DNA from: Caulobacter sp. UNC358MFTsu5.1
GTDB lineage: Bacteria; Pseudomonadota; Alphaproteobacteria; Caulobacterales; Caulobacteraceae
Assembly (NCBI RefSeq): GCF_000712075.1
Contig: NZ_JONW01000008.1
Coordinates: 310,001 to 374,000, forward strand
Direction: 5' to 3'
DNA length: 64,000 nt
How positions within the stretch are numbered: position 1 is the stretch's first letter; each line of letters begins with the position of its first letter. Under the pieces are notes generated by a model that was not told the origin of the DNA, did no database searches, and was given only the letters and a program-made list of their open reading frames with translations. Made by a program: the position numbers and the translations under genes. Below are positions 19,027 to 27,962 of this stretch, piece after piece.

Positions 19027-20298
19027 ATGACCGACACCGTTCCGCGACGCCCCATCCGGTCGTGGATCGCCTCGCGGCCCTATCATCTGGCGCCCTGGAT
19101 CGCCCTGCTGGCCCTGGTCCCCTTCGTCCTGCCGCGGCGCGGACCGGCCCTGGCGCCCAACGAGACCCAGCTGGACCATCCGCCGGGCCTCTCCGAGGAC
19201 CGGGCCATGCCGCCGCAGGAGTTCGACAAGGCCGAGCCGATGCGCGGCCGCGCCGCCCGGCATCCGCACCGCATCCCCGTCCTGGGCTGGCGCGACATCC
19301 TGTGGCGCACCTTCCGCGAGATCAGCGTCGACCGCCTGCCCGCCGTGGCCGGCGGCGTGACCTTCTACACCCTGCTGGCCATCTTCCCGGCCATCGGCGC
19401 CTTCGTGTCGCTGTACGGCCTGTTCGCCGACGTCGCGGCGGTCGAGAAGCAGCTGCAGGACATGTCGACCGTCTTCCCGGCCAGCGTCGTCAACATCGTC
19501 GGCGAGCAGATGCTGCGCCTGGCCAGCCAGGAACAGGCCAAGCTGGGCGTGGCCTTCGTGGTCAGCCTGCTGCTGTCGATCTGGAGCGCCAACGCCAGCA
19601 TGAAGGCGCTCTTCGACGGGCTGAACATCGCCTATGACGAGGACGAGAAGCGCAACTACGTCACCAAGACGCTCTGGACCTACGCCTTCACCCTCTGCGC
19701 CCTGATCTACGCGGTCGTCCTGGCCGGCGTGCTGATCGCCGCGCCCGTGGTGTTCGACCGGATCGGCCTCTCCGCCGCGGCGGTGTTCTGGATCCCGCTG
19801 CGCTGGCTGATCGTGCTGGGCGTGACGGCGTTCGCCTTCGCCATGCTCTACCGCTTCGCCCCCTGCCGCGCCCGGCCGCGCTGGCGCTGGGTGATCTGGG
19901 GCTCGGTGTTCGGGGCGGCGGCCTGGCTGGGCGGGTCGCTGGGCTTCTCGGTCTATGTGAACCGCGTGGCCCACTACGACGCCACCTACGGCCCGCTGGG
20001 GACGGTGATCGCCTTCATGGTCTGGATGTGGTTCTCGATCATGACCGTGCTGGTCGGGGCCGAGCTGAACGCCGAGATCGAGCACCAGACGGCCATCGAC
20101 TCCACCACCGGCCCCGAAAAGCCGATGGGCCAGCGCGGCGCGGCCATGGCCGACACCGTGGGCCTGGCCTTCCACCCCTGGGAGTTCATCCAGCGCGAGG
20201 CGGGCACGGTGAAACGGGTGTCGGGCCGTTACTGGGGCCACGCCATCGGCTGGAGCAAGCCCAAGGGTCCTGCTCCGCCCACGCCGCCGCCCAGCTGA
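19027..20298 (+). CDS. YihY/virulence factor BrkB family membrane protein
   Basis: 423 residues from ATG 19027, which has GGAGG 10-14 bases upstream; the longer frame from 18904 overlaps the MOSC start. A short hydrophobic N-terminal segment and a basic stretch precede the YihY domain, which begins WRDILWRTFREISVDRLPAVAGGVTFYTLLAIFPA and has about six transmembrane helices, ending in AFMVWMWFSIMTVLVGAELNAEIEHQT. Inner-membrane protein, function not established. It is followed 39 bases later by a GNAT gene on the same strand, a likely operon. Confidence 0.92.
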   Translation: MTDTVPRRPIRSWIASRPYHLAPWIALLALVPFVLPRRGPALAPNETQLDHPPGLSEDRAMPPQEFDKAEPMRGRAARHPHRIPVLGWRDILWRTFREISVDRLPAVAGGVTFYTLLAIFPAIGAFVSLYGLFADVAAVEKQLQDMSTVFPASVVNIVGEQMLRLASQEQAKLGVAFVVSLLLSIWSANASMKALFDGLNIAYDEDEKRNYVTKTLWTYAFTLCALIYAVVLAGVLIAAPVVFDRIGLSAAAVFWIPLRWLIVLGVTAFAFAMLYRFAPCRARPRWRWVIWGSVFGAAAWLGGSLGFSVYVNRVAHYDATYGPLGTVIAFMVWMWFSIMTVLVGAELNAEIEHQTAIDSTTGPEKPMGQRGAAMADTVGLAFHPWEFIQREAGTVKRVSGRYWGHAIGWSKPKGPAPPTPPPS

Positions 20299-20337
20299 GC
20301 CTTGGCGAACGCGGGTCGCGCCCCTAAGTGTGCGGCC

Positions 20338-20883
20338 ATGATCTTCGCCCCCGCCCTCGACTCCGAATTCCCCGCCATCGTGGCCCTGGTCAACTCCGCC
20401 TACCGAGGCCAGGGCGCCCAGGCCGGCTGGACCACCGAGGCCGGCTATATCGACGGCCAGCGCATCGACCTGGAGAGCCTGAAGCAGGACCTGGCCGACG
20501 CGCCGGACGCGGTGCTGCTGACCCTGCGCGACGAGGCCGACGGCCCGCTGCTGGGCTGCGTCTGGATCGAGCCGGACGGCGACGTCGCTGAAGGTGACGC
20601 CCAAGGGGGACCGGCATGGTACCTGGGCATGCTGACCATCCGGCCCGACCTGCAGGACCGCCAGCTGGGCCGCGCCCTGCTGGCCCATGGCGAGACCTAC
20701 GCGGCCGGTCTCGGCGCCAAGCGCGTGCGCATGACCGTCGTCCACCTGCGCGACACCCTGATCGCCTGGTACCAGCGCCGCGGCTACGCCCTGACCGGCG
20801 AGACCAAGCCCTTCCCCGTGGGCGAGCGCTTCGGCAAGCCGCAGCGCGAGCTGTCGTTCGTGGTGCTGGAAAAGACCCTCTAG
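20338..20883 (+). CDS. GNAT-family N-acetyltransferase
   Basis: 181 residues from ATG 20338. The GNAT fold shows PEDLQD-like motif A as TIRPDLQDRQLGRALLAHGETYA and the C-terminal IAWYQRRGYALTGETKPFP typical of RimI/PhnO-like enzymes. The substrate is unknown; cytoplasmic. It follows the YihY gene by 39 bases. A long near-palindrome begins 23 bases after its stop. Confidence 0.9.
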   Translation: MIFAPALDSEFPAIVALVNSAYRGQGAQAGWTTEAGYIDGQRIDLESLKQDLADAPDAVLLTLRDEADGPLLGCVWIEPDGDVAEGDAQGGPAWYLGMLTIRPDLQDRQLGRALLAHGETYAAGLGAKRVRMTVVHLRDTLIAWYQRRGYALTGETKPFPVGERFGKPQRELSFVVLEKTL

Positions 20884-20905
20884 GTCCGCCGCAAGCCGAT
20901 TGACC

Positions 20906-20947
20906 AACTCAACCCAGACAAGCATAATGCTTATCTGGGGTTGAATT
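20906..20947. repeat. 42-bp near-perfect palindrome between GNAT and GH38 genes
   Basis: The left arm is AACTCAACCCAGACAAGCAT. The right arm reads as its reverse complement with two mismatches and one inserted base, around a centre A. The near-absence of a loop and the lack of a U-run argue for a protein-binding site more than a terminator. It lies 131 bases upstream of the GH38 start. Confidence 0.7.
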
Positions 20948-21077
20948 TCCCACCGAGCCCGAAGACGGCCGCGTCGTGACCACGACGGCGCCCCGTCGCG
21001 CGCGCCGGCCCGCTCGAACACCCCTGGAAGGCCATCACAGCGAACGATCCGTCCCTGGACCCTCGAGGAGCAGACCC

Positions 21078-23819
21078 ATGACGAAGTTGGGCGTGACGAT
21101 CAGCAAGGTCATTCTCTGCACCACGCCCCACCTGGATTGGGACTGGATCCTTCCCTTCACCGCCCTCTGTTCGAACAACCCGCCCTACGACATCAACGGC
21201 TTCACCTATTTCAGCGCCACCGGCGGCGACGCCTTCACGATCTTCAGCCAGGCGTCCGGCTTCCTGGTTCCGAACGGCGCGCCCAACCCGGCCTATTTCT
21301 ACTCGATCTGCGAGATGGGCTTCCTGAAGGCCTTCACCGAGGCCAATCCGCAGCTGGCCGGGGTGCTGAAGCAGGCGGGGACCAACGTCGAGATCCTGGG
21401 CGGCGGCGTCACCTCGCCCGACAGCCTGCTGCCGCACGGCGAGGCCTTCCTGCGCAACTACCTGACCGGCACGAACTGGGTGCAGCAGGCCTACGGCCTG
21501 TTCCCCAAGCACGCCTACGTGCCCGACGACTTCGGCCACGACTCGCAGCTGCCGGTCATGCTGACGGCCATGGGCTTCCAGGGCGTGACCTTCGAGCGGG
21601 TGGCCGGCGGGGCGCCCACCAACATCCCGCCGCTGAAGGGCCAGGGCCCGTCGCCCGCCCAATGGATGACGGACAACGGCACCGAGTTCATCTGGGGCGC
21701 GCGCGACGGCTCCACGGCGGTGGCCCACTGGATGCAGAACGGCTACGGCCAGGGCTCGAACCTGACGACGGAGAACGCCGTCAGCGCGATCCAGAGCTAC
21801 ATCACCGCCAACGCGCCCTCGTCGGTGACCCCGTTCCTCTACGTGCCGGTGGGCACCGACTTCGCCCTGCCCGTCGACACCGCCGCCTGCGCCCAGATCT
21901 GGAACGAGAGCGGCTCGGCGGTGGTGGCCGTGGCGGGCACCTTCGACGACTACATCCAGGCCATCGTCGACAGCGGCCTGCTGGGCGCGCCCCAGGCCTT
22001 CCGGCCCCAGCCATACTATTCGGGCTGCTACCAGACCCGGCCGCGCATCAAGCGCCTGCACAACGACGCCACCCGCGCCCTGCTGGGCGCCGAGATCTTC
22101 GGGGTCATCGCCGGCGCCCGCAACGCCAAAAGCTGCGGCGGCGCCTGGACGGTGGAGCTGCAGGCCCGCACCTCGGCCCTGCGCGAGGCGTGGCTCGGCC
22201 TGGCGCCCAGCACCCACCACGACTTCATCACCGGCACGGCGGCCGACTACGTCTACCGCGGCGAGCAGCTGCCGCGACTGGCCGCCGCCCGCACCGGCGC
22301 CGAGGGGCTGCGTCTCGACGCCATGAGCGAGATCGCCGCCCAGGTCGACGCCGCGCCGCAGTCCGACGAACTGCCGATCGTGGTGTTCAACCAGCTGGGC
22401 TTCCAGAGGAGCGGCCTGGTCGAGCTGACGGTCCCGTCGGCCCTGGACCCGTCGTTCTTCTCCAGCGTGCGCACCCCATCCGGCAACGTGCCCCTGCAGC
22501 CCAGCGCCGAGGGCGGCCTGCTGTTCGCCGCCACCGGCGAGAGCCTGGGCTACACCACCTGCTACCTGTCGCCCGAGACCGCGTCCGCGACGTCCGAGGC
22601 GACCATCACCACCTCGAACGGCGGGGACTCCTACGTCCTGGCCAACAGCCTGATCTCGGTCGAGGTCAGCGCGGCCTCGGCCTGGGCCATCGACACGATC
22701 CTGGACCTGCAGTCGGGCGATCCCCAGGCCAACATCCTGGGCGGGACGTCCAACCAGATCGGGTTCTACAACGACGCCGACGGCAACAACTACCGCTACG
22801 CCCCCGAGCAGGGACAGGGCTATCCGGCCCTGACGCTGGACACCAACGTCACCACGACGGTGACCGGGCTCCAGGTGCTGGAGACCGGCCCGCTGCGCGT
22901 GCGCCTGCAGGCCGAGTTGACCTGCAGGGTGGCCGACGCCGACTACCCCTATGTGGTGGAATATCTACTGGTCGCCGACGAGCCGTTCGTGCGCATGCGC
23001 ACCACGGGCGCCTGTCCGCTGAACTATTCGGCCATGACGATGTTCCAGCTGGGGGCGGAGGTGGACGCGATCGTCCAGGGCACGCCCTACCACTGGGACG
23101 ACGCCGTCCAGGTCCGCTACTGGGACGGGCCGTCGATGCAGGCCACGCACGACTTCCTGATCCCGGAGACCACCACGGGCGCGCCGCTGGCCGCGATCTA
23201 TCACGGCGCCATGCCGGCCTGGGGCCAGGGCGCCCAGAACAGCGCGCTGCTGGTGGGCGGCCTGGCCCGCAATCCCGGCCAGAACTATTTCGGCTGGTGC
23301 CAGCTGCCCCTGCCGCCCGGCGGCATCGACCCCGACGTCCACACGATGGAATACGCCTTCCGCGTGCCCACCGGCATCAATGTGGACAGCAACGGCAAGG
23401 CCGACCCCGGCAACGGCGCCCAGCTGATCGAGGCCCTGGGCTACACCACCCCGCTGACCGCCCTGGTGGCGCCGGGCAATTCGACCAACCAGCTGCCGGC
23501 CGCGGTCTCGCTGGCCTCGGTGAGCGCGGCCTCGGGAAGCGCCGCCCCGATCCTGACCGCCGTCAAGCCGTCGGAAGCCAATCCGGGGAACCTGATCCTT
23601 CGCGTCTACCAGCCCTCGAACGCCGCCATGGACGTGACGGTGTCGCTGGCCGGACTGCGGGCCCTGGGCGGGACGATCCAGAACGCCAGTCTGGTCACGG
23701 CGCTGGAACAGCCGATCACCAACGCCCAGACCCCGACGGTGTCCGGCGCCGACGTCAGCTTCACGGCCGGCCTGGCCCTGGCGACGCTGAACGTCGGATG
23801 GTCGGTGTCGAACTTCTAG
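21078..23819 (+). CDS. Glycoside hydrolase family 38-like protein (alpha-mannosidase type)
   Basis: 914 residues from ATG 21078. The N-terminal strand KVILCTTPHLDWDW carries the metal-binding H-x-D of GH38. The nucleophile region is VPDDFGHDSQLP (Asp150 by analogy to PDxFG), and HHDFITGTAADYVYR matches the mid-domain HHD-x-I/T-G-T motif. A long beta-rich C-terminal half follows. GH38 enzymes cleave alpha-mannosides, using zinc. No signal peptide is visible, so it may be cytoplasmic, unusual for a lone polysaccharide enzyme. No sugar transporter or other glycosidase is adjacent. An in-frame GTG at 20976 adds an arginine-rich extension and is less likely. Confidence 0.78.
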   Translation: MTKLGVTISKVILCTTPHLDWDWILPFTALCSNNPPYDINGFTYFSATGGDAFTIFSQASGFLVPNGAPNPAYFYSICEMGFLKAFTEANPQLAGVLKQAGTNVEILGGGVTSPDSLLPHGEAFLRNYLTGTNWVQQAYGLFPKHAYVPDDFGHDSQLPVMLTAMGFQGVTFERVAGGAPTNIPPLKGQGPSPAQWMTDNGTEFIWGARDGSTAVAHWMQNGYGQGSNLTTENAVSAIQSYITANAPSSVTPFLYVPVGTDFALPVDTAACAQIWNESGSAVVAVAGTFDDYIQAIVDSGLLGAPQAFRPQPYYSGCYQTRPRIKRLHNDATRALLGAEIFGVIAGARNAKSCGGAWTVELQARTSALREAWLGLAPSTHHDFITGTAADYVYRGEQLPRLAAARTGAEGLRLDAMSEIAAQVDAAPQSDELPIVVFNQLGFQRSGLVELTVPSALDPSFFSSVRTPSGNVPLQPSAEGGLLFAATGESLGYTTCYLSPETASATSEATITTSNGGDSYVLANSLISVEVSAASAWAIDTILDLQSGDPQANILGGTSNQIGFYNDADGNNYRYAPEQGQGYPALTLDTNVTTTVTGLQVLETGPLRVRLQAELTCRVADADYPYVVEYLLVADEPFVRMRTTGACPLNYSAMTMFQLGAEVDAIVQGTPYHWDDAVQVRYWDGPSMQATHDFLIPETTTGAPLAAIYHGAMPAWGQGAQNSALLVGGLARNPGQNYFGWCQLPLPPGGIDPDVHTMEYAFRVPTGINVDSNGKADPGNGAQLIEALGYTTPLTALVAPGNSTNQLPAAVSLASVSAASGSAAPILTAVKPSEANPGNLILRVYQPSNAAMDVTVSLAGLRALGGTIQNASLVTALEQPITNAQTPTVSGADVSFTAGLALATLNVGWSVSNF

Positions 23820-23828
23820 GGCTGGGCC

Positions 23829-24899
23829 CTAGAACCCGCCCTCTTCCAGGCTGGCCAGGCGCGCGGCTTGGTCCTCGGCGATCAGCGGCTTGATCACGTC
23901 GTCCAGGGCGTCGCCCTCCATCACCTTGGCCAGGTTGTAGAGCGTCAGGTTGATGCGGTGGTCTGTGACCCGGCCCTGGGGGAAGTTGTAGGTGCGGATG
24001 CGCTCGGAGCGGTCGCCGCTGCCGACCTGGCTCTTGCGGGCGTCCGAGCGGGCGGTGTCCAAGGCCTCGCGCTGCATGTCGTACAGGCGCGCCTTCAGGT
24101 TCTTCATGGCCCGGGCGCGGTTCTGGTGCTGCGACTTTTCCGAGCTGGTCACCACCACACCCGTGGGCAAGTGGGTGATGCGCACGGCCGAGTCGGTCTT
24201 GTTGACGTGCTGGCCGCCGGCGCCGGACGAGCGGTAGGTGTCGATCCGCAGGTCGCTCTCGTTGATCTCGATCTCGACGTCCTCGGCCTCGGGCAGCACC
24301 GCGACGGTGGCGGCCGAGGTGTGGATGCGGCCCTGGGCCTCGGTGGCCGGCACGCGCTGGACGCGGTGCACGCCGCTCTCGAACTTCCAGCGGCCGAACA
24401 CGCCGTCGCCGGTGACCGAGGCGATGATTTCCTTGTAGCCGCCCATCTCGCCTTCCGAGACGCTGTCGATCTCGACCCGCCAGCCCTGCAGCTGGGCGTA
24501 GCGCTGGTACATGCGGAACAGGTCGCCGGCGAACAGGGCCGCCTCGTCGCCGCCCGTGCCGGCGCGGACTTCCAGGATGGCCGAGGCGTTCTCGTCCTTG
24601 TCGCGCGGGGCCAGCATCAGGGCCAGCTCGCGCTCCATGACCGGCAGCTTCTCGTCCAGGGCCGCCTTCTCGTCGGCGACCATGGCGGCCATCTCCGGAT
24701 CGCCGGCCATCTCCTCCAGCTCGGCGCGCTCGGCGCTCAGCTTGGCCAGGGCCTCGACGGCCTCGGCCACCGGGCGCAGCTCGGCGTGCTCCTTGGAGAG
24801 CTTGACGATCTCGGCCCCGTCGGTGGCCGCGCCCATGCGGGCTTCGACTTCACGGAAGCGGTCGAGAACTTGGTCGAGGCGGGCCTGGGGCAGTCGCAA
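23829..24899 (-). CDS. prfA: Peptide chain release factor 1
   Basis: 356 residues, the normal RF1 length. The GGQ loop ([20 protein letters not shown]) is near residue 230 and the PxT-type codon recognition region shows [22 protein letters not shown]. It recognises UAA and UAG stop codons and releases the peptide at the ribosome. It lies tail to tail with the GH38 gene (9 bases apart) and is separated from its usual partner prmC by about 5.7 kb. The start [22 protein letters not shown] is typical. Confidence 0.98.
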   Translation of the reverse strand: MRLPQARLDQVLDRFREVEARMGAATDGAEIVKLSKEHAELRPVAEAVEALAKLSAERAELEEMAGDPEMAAMVADEKAALDEKLPVMERELALMLAPRDKDENASAILEVRAGTGGDEAALFAGDLFRMYQRYAQLQGWRVEIDSVSEGEMGGYKEIIASVTGDGVFGRWKFESGVHRVQRVPATEAQGRIHTSAATVAVLPEAEDVEIEINESDLRIDTYRSSGAGGQHVNKTDSAVRITHLPTGVVVTSSEKSQHQNRARAMKNLKARLYDMQREALDTARSDARKSQVGSGDRSERIRTYNFPQGRVTDHRINLTLYNLAKVMEGDALDDVIKPLIAEDQAARLASLEEGGF

Positions 24900-25073
24900 G
24901 GGGAGATGTCACGCTGAGGGAGAATGGGCGGTCTCTCTACCGCTCCGAACGCCCCGCGTCACCCCTTGGGTCGGAACGGCCTTCGCGACCCTGTAAAGCT
25001 CGACCTTGCGCCCCCATCTCCCGACCGCGGCCAAATCCATCCCCCAACGCCGCGCTTTCCTTCGGAGCTCTCC

Positions 25074-25586
25074 ATGCCCCTGTCGATGCATCGCGCCTCG
25101 GTTCCCGTCTTCGTGCGCGCCCTCAACGTCCTGTCCACCCTGCTCGAGAAGGGCGAGGCCCACGCCAAGGCCCAGGGCTGGAACCCGGACGACCTGGTCG
25201 CCGCCCGCCTTACCGACGACATGCTGCCGCTGTCCGGCCAGATCCAGCGCGCCTCGGACGCCTCCAAGGGCGCGGTGGCCCGGCTGACCGGCGTGGAGGC
25301 CCCGGCCATGCCCGACGAGGAAACGAGCTTCGCCCAGCTGCGCAAGCGCGTGGCCGACACCCTGGCCTACATCCAGAGCGTCGATCCCAAGGCCTTCGAC
25401 GGCAGCGAGGACCGCATCGTCGAGCTGAAGCTGCCCGGCGGGACCCTGACCTTCACCGGCGAGGACTATCTGCTGGGCTTCGCCCTGCCGAACTTCTTCT
25501 TCCACGTGGTCACCGCCTACGACGTGCTGCGCCACAAGGGCGTGCAGATCGGCAAGCTGGACTATCTGGGGCCGGTGCAGAGCTAG
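25074..25586 (+). CDS. DUF1993 domain-containing protein
   Basis: 170 residues from ATG 25074, with GGAG at good spacing; the longer frame from 24924 is non-conserved Pro/Arg-rich sequence. The protein has the DUF1993 layout: MHRASVPVFVRALNVLSTLLEKGEAHA, then LADDM-like TDDMLPLSGQIQRASDA, and a terminal NFFFHVVTAYDVLRHKGVQIGKLDYLG. It is probably a four-helix DinB-like soluble protein of unknown function. It diverges from prfA across about 175 bases. A 112-nt inverted repeat begins 21 bases after its stop. Confidence 0.9.
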   Translation: MPLSMHRASVPVFVRALNVLSTLLEKGEAHAKAQGWNPDDLVAARLTDDMLPLSGQIQRASDASKGAVARLTGVEAPAMPDEETSFAQLRKRVADTLAYIQSVDPKAFDGSEDRIVELKLPGGTLTFTGEDYLLGFALPNFFFHVVTAYDVLRHKGVQIGKLDYLGPVQS

Positions 25587-25606
25587 GGGTCAACTTCCCC
25601 CAAACG

Positions 25607-25718
25607 GTTGTCATCCCGGAAAGCGCGGAGCGCTTGTCCGGGACCCAGGGGAACCGCAAAGCATCAGCCCAGTCCCCTGGGTCCCGGACAGCCCCTGCGG
25701 GGCTTCCGGGATGACAAC
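25607..25718. repeat. 112-nt inverted repeat, full GTCATCCCGG element
   Basis: The outer arms are GTTGTCATCCCGGAA and TTCCGGGATGACAAC. Each side contains its own small GC hairpin (AAGCGC/GCGCTT on the left, GCCCC/GGGGC on the right), then TGTCCGGGACCCAGGGGA and its mirror flank a 22-base centre. It lies between two convergent genes. The shorter copy at 534-587 matches one half. Confidence 0.9.
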
Positions 25719-25737
25719 GATTTAGGGGCTCGCCGAT

Positions 25738-26211
25738 CTACGGAACCGCCTTCACCTCGACCGACACCACCTGCCGCACCGAGCGCCCCGGGCGCAGGTC
25801 GCCGTCGACGACCAGGCGGTAGGGCCCCTCCTTGGCGTCCAGCGGCTGGCCGTCCTTGCTGTCGGCGATGATCACCGGGTTGGTCCGGTAGATCGGGTCG
25901 GTCTCGCCCAGCGAATAGCTGGCGGTGAAGCCGTCCGCGCCCTTGGCGACCACCACCTGGTTCAGATAGCGCCCCATCAGCCGGTCGCCCGACACCACGC
26001 CCGCCTGCTTGAGAGCCGCGTTCAGCACCGCGCCCTCGTAGGTGATCTGCTTGCCGTGGGCGGTGAAAGTCGCCTTGGCGCGCGGCAGGGCCTTCAGGTC
26101 GGCCGGCGTCAGGGTCACGCTATCGCGCCCCTGGACGGTGACCTTGAGGTCCTGGGCCAGGGCGGGCGTCGCGATCGCGACGGCCAGGGCGGCGAGCAGA
26201 AACGGGCGCAT
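25738..26211 (-). CDS. Exported small molybdopterin-binding-fold protein
   Basis: 157 residues from ATG 26211, preceded by GAGGT. A signal peptide (MRPFLLAALAVAIATPALAQ) leads to a compact domain with LKALPRAKATFTAHGKQITYEGAVL, YSLGETDPIY and GPYRLVVDGDLRPGRSVRQV. This resembles the small stand-alone oxidoreductase molybdopterin-binding proteins of alphaproteobacteria. It lacks the cofactor cysteine of sulfite oxidases, so cofactor binding is doubtful. Periplasmic. The role and partner are unknown. Confidence 0.7.
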   Translation of the reverse strand: MRPFLLAALAVAIATPALAQDLKVTVQGRDSVTLTPADLKALPRAKATFTAHGKQITYEGAVLNAALKQAGVVSGDRLMGRYLNQVVVAKGADGFTASYSLGETDPIYRTNPVIIADSKDGQPLDAKEGPYRLVVDGDLRPGRSVRQVVSVEVKAVP

Positions 26212-26287
26212 GGGCGGGACCTCGTGTGGAGGTTCGATCTGGGGCTGATGCGCTCTCCCAGGCAAGCCCCCTCACCCATCCCCAAAT

Positions 26288-26319
26288 CCGCTCATCCCGG
26301 CGAATGCCTGGATGAGCGG
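26288..26319. repeat. CCGCTCATCCCGGC palindrome, degenerate copy
   Basis: Arms CCGCTCATCC and GGATGAGCGG around CGGCGAATGCCT; one inner base pair is changed compared with the perfect copies at 40192 and 51911. It lies between two minus-strand genes. Confidence 0.8.
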
Positions 26320-26329
26320 TTCAAATTGA

Positions 26330-27103
26330 TCAATAGAGCAAGGTTTTCCCGATCACCCCTGAACCGTCCGGCAGGGGCGAAAGCTGCTTGATCATCACCT
26401 GGCTGCCCTTGGCGAACCAGAAACGCGTCACCGGCGTCTCCGGGCGGTTGTAGTCGGCCGTGACCAGCCAGCAGTCGACCTTGCCGCCGCCCGGCAGGTC
26501 CAGCGTCTCCGAACCCGCCACCTTGAAGACATAGGCCGCCGGCGGCCCGCCGCCCGGGTGGGTGAAGACGATGCTGGCCTCGTAGCCCGCCGCCAGGGGC
26601 AGGGCCTGGATGAACTCCATGTCGGTCTCGAAGTTGAAGCTGGGCTGCGGCGAGGCGACGTCGAAGTCCTTGGCGGCGTTGTCGGCCAGATCCTTCATCC
26701 CGACGATCCGGTCGGGCTGGAAGACGAAACCCTCGACCTTGGAGACGCCGTCCTTCTGCGACCGGCGGATGTGGCTCAGGGGACGGAAGGTGCCGACCTC
26801 GAACCAGCTGTCCAGCTGGCGGTCCGACGGCGTGGCGCCCACCCCGTCCCAGTGCTGGACGATGTGCATCCGGCGCTTGCCGTCCTGGTCCTCGAAGCGG
26901 ATTTCGCGGGTCCAGACGTCGGCGACGCGGATGGTGTCGCCGGTCTGCTTGAAGCGCAGATAGCGGTGCACGCCGGGCTTGAGGTTGGCGAAGCGGGCCA
27001 GGGGCTGGCCGACCGGCACGGCGGTGACGGCGGCCTGGGCGGCGGCGCCGCTCCCGGCCAGCAGCGCGACGGCGAGAAAGGCGGAACGGACGGCGAGGGA
27101 CAT
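26330..27103 (-). CDS. Exported protein of unknown function
   Basis: 257 residues. The signal peptide MSLAVRSAFLAVALLAGSGAAAQA is clear. The mature part is beta-rich and repeatedly pairs Trp/Phe with Arg (WTREIRFEDQDGKR, IVQHWDG, WFEVGTFRPLSHIRR), recalling the barrel-like DUF3108 proteins that bind lipid or lipoprotein; similarity was not computed. CWLVTADY and KVDCW contain the single cysteine. It is followed by a palindromic repeat and lies downstream of the LysE gene (76 bases). No function is assigned. Confidence 0.75.
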   Translation of the reverse strand: MSLAVRSAFLAVALLAGSGAAAQAAVTAVPVGQPLARFANLKPGVHRYLRFKQTGDTIRVADVWTREIRFEDQDGKRRMHIVQHWDGVGATPSDRQLDSWFEVGTFRPLSHIRRSQKDGVSKVEGFVFQPDRIVGMKDLADNAAKDFDVASPQPSFNFETDMEFIQALPLAAGYEASIVFTHPGGGPPAAYVFKVAGSETLDLPGGGKVDCWLVTADYNRPETPVTRFWFAKGSQVMIKQLSPLPDGSGVIGKTLLY

Positions 27104-27179
27104 GGACGGCTCCGGATTTTCGTGGCCGCACCAGAGCTCAGCCGTCCGCCGGCGTCGACTTAAGTTTCTGCAATCTGCC

Positions 27180-27863
27180 TCAGCCCCGCGACGACCAGCG
27201 CGGCGTCGGCGGCAGGTCGGCCAGCAGGCGCGGCGCTTCCTTCGTGACGCCGGCCGGACGGGTCTCGACGACCAGCGGATAGAGCGACACCACCAGCAGC
27301 GCCGCCATGGTCAGGTTGAAGGCGCGCAGCACCTTGGGCCGGTCCAGGAACGGCCGCAGGCCCCGGCCGAAGCCCGCCCAGGCCGCGCTGCACGGCGCGC
27401 CCACCAGCATGAAGGTCCCGGCCACCAGGAACACCGCGCTCGTCGAACCGTCGGCCATGTAGGTGGTGGCCGCGGTCAGGGCCATGGCCCAGGCCTTGGG
27501 ATTGACCCACTGGAAGGCGGCGGCCTGCAGGAAGGTCATCGGCTGGGAGCCGGCCTGTTTGTCGGTCACGCCCTTGGCCGTGGCGATCTTCCAGGCCAGC
27601 CACAGCATGTAGGCCCCGCCCACCCACTTCAGCGCGTCGTGCAGCACCGGGAAGGCCTTGAACACCCCGCCCAGGCCCAGACCCATGGCCGCCACCATCA
27701 CGCCCAGGCCGGCGCTGATGCCCAGGATGTGCAGCACCGTGCGGCGGAAGCCGAAATTCGCGCCCGAGGCCAGCAGCATCATGTTGTTGGGGCCGGGCGT
27801 GCCGGCGGTGGCGAAGGCGAACAGGACGAAGGCGAGCAGCAATTGAGCGGTCATGGCGGACAC
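27180..27863 (-). CDS. LysE/RhtB-family amino-acid exporter
   Basis: 227 residues with about six hydrophobic helices. The family start QLLLAFVLFAFATAGTPGPNNMMLLASGANFG carries the GTPGPNN signature, followed by WVGGAYMLWLAWK and FQWVNPKAWAMAL. It exports amino acids or analogues across the inner membrane. The C-terminus runs about 25 residues beyond the usual 200-206 with a Pro/Arg-rich tail, possibly a divergent extension. It is divergent from the MocR regulator, with a perfect palindrome between them. Confidence 0.93.
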   Translation of the reverse strand: MSAMTAQLLLAFVLFAFATAGTPGPNNMMLLASGANFGFRRTVLHILGISAGLGVMVAAMGLGLGGVFKAFPVLHDALKWVGGAYMLWLAWKIATAKGVTDKQAGSQPMTFLQAAAFQWVNPKAWAMALTAATTYMADGSTSAVFLVAGTFMLVGAPCSAAWAGFGRGLRPFLDRPKVLRAFNLTMAALLVVSLYPLVVETRPAGVTKEAPRLLADLPPTPRWSSRG

Positions 27864-27932
27864 TCCCCTAAGACCATTGGGAGAAGGAATGTCACGGTCA
27901 TCTTGCCAATTGCATCATGAGTCAAAACCTAT

Positions 27933-27949
27933 ATTGTCACCATGACAAT
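27933..27949. promoter_or_regulatory. Candidate MocR operator
   Basis: Perfect inverted repeat ATTGTCA/TGACAAT with spacer CCA, midway between the LysE and MocR starts. It overlaps an in-frame ATG at 27942, which argues for the downstream start at 27963 for the MocR gene. Confidence 0.75.
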
Positions 27950-27962
27950 TATGGAGACACGC

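Noticed and set aside
18676-21021. 781-residue minus-strand frame over the YihY and GNAT genes
   Set aside because: Shadow of the plus-strand genes; low-complexity His/Gln/Gly/Asp content.
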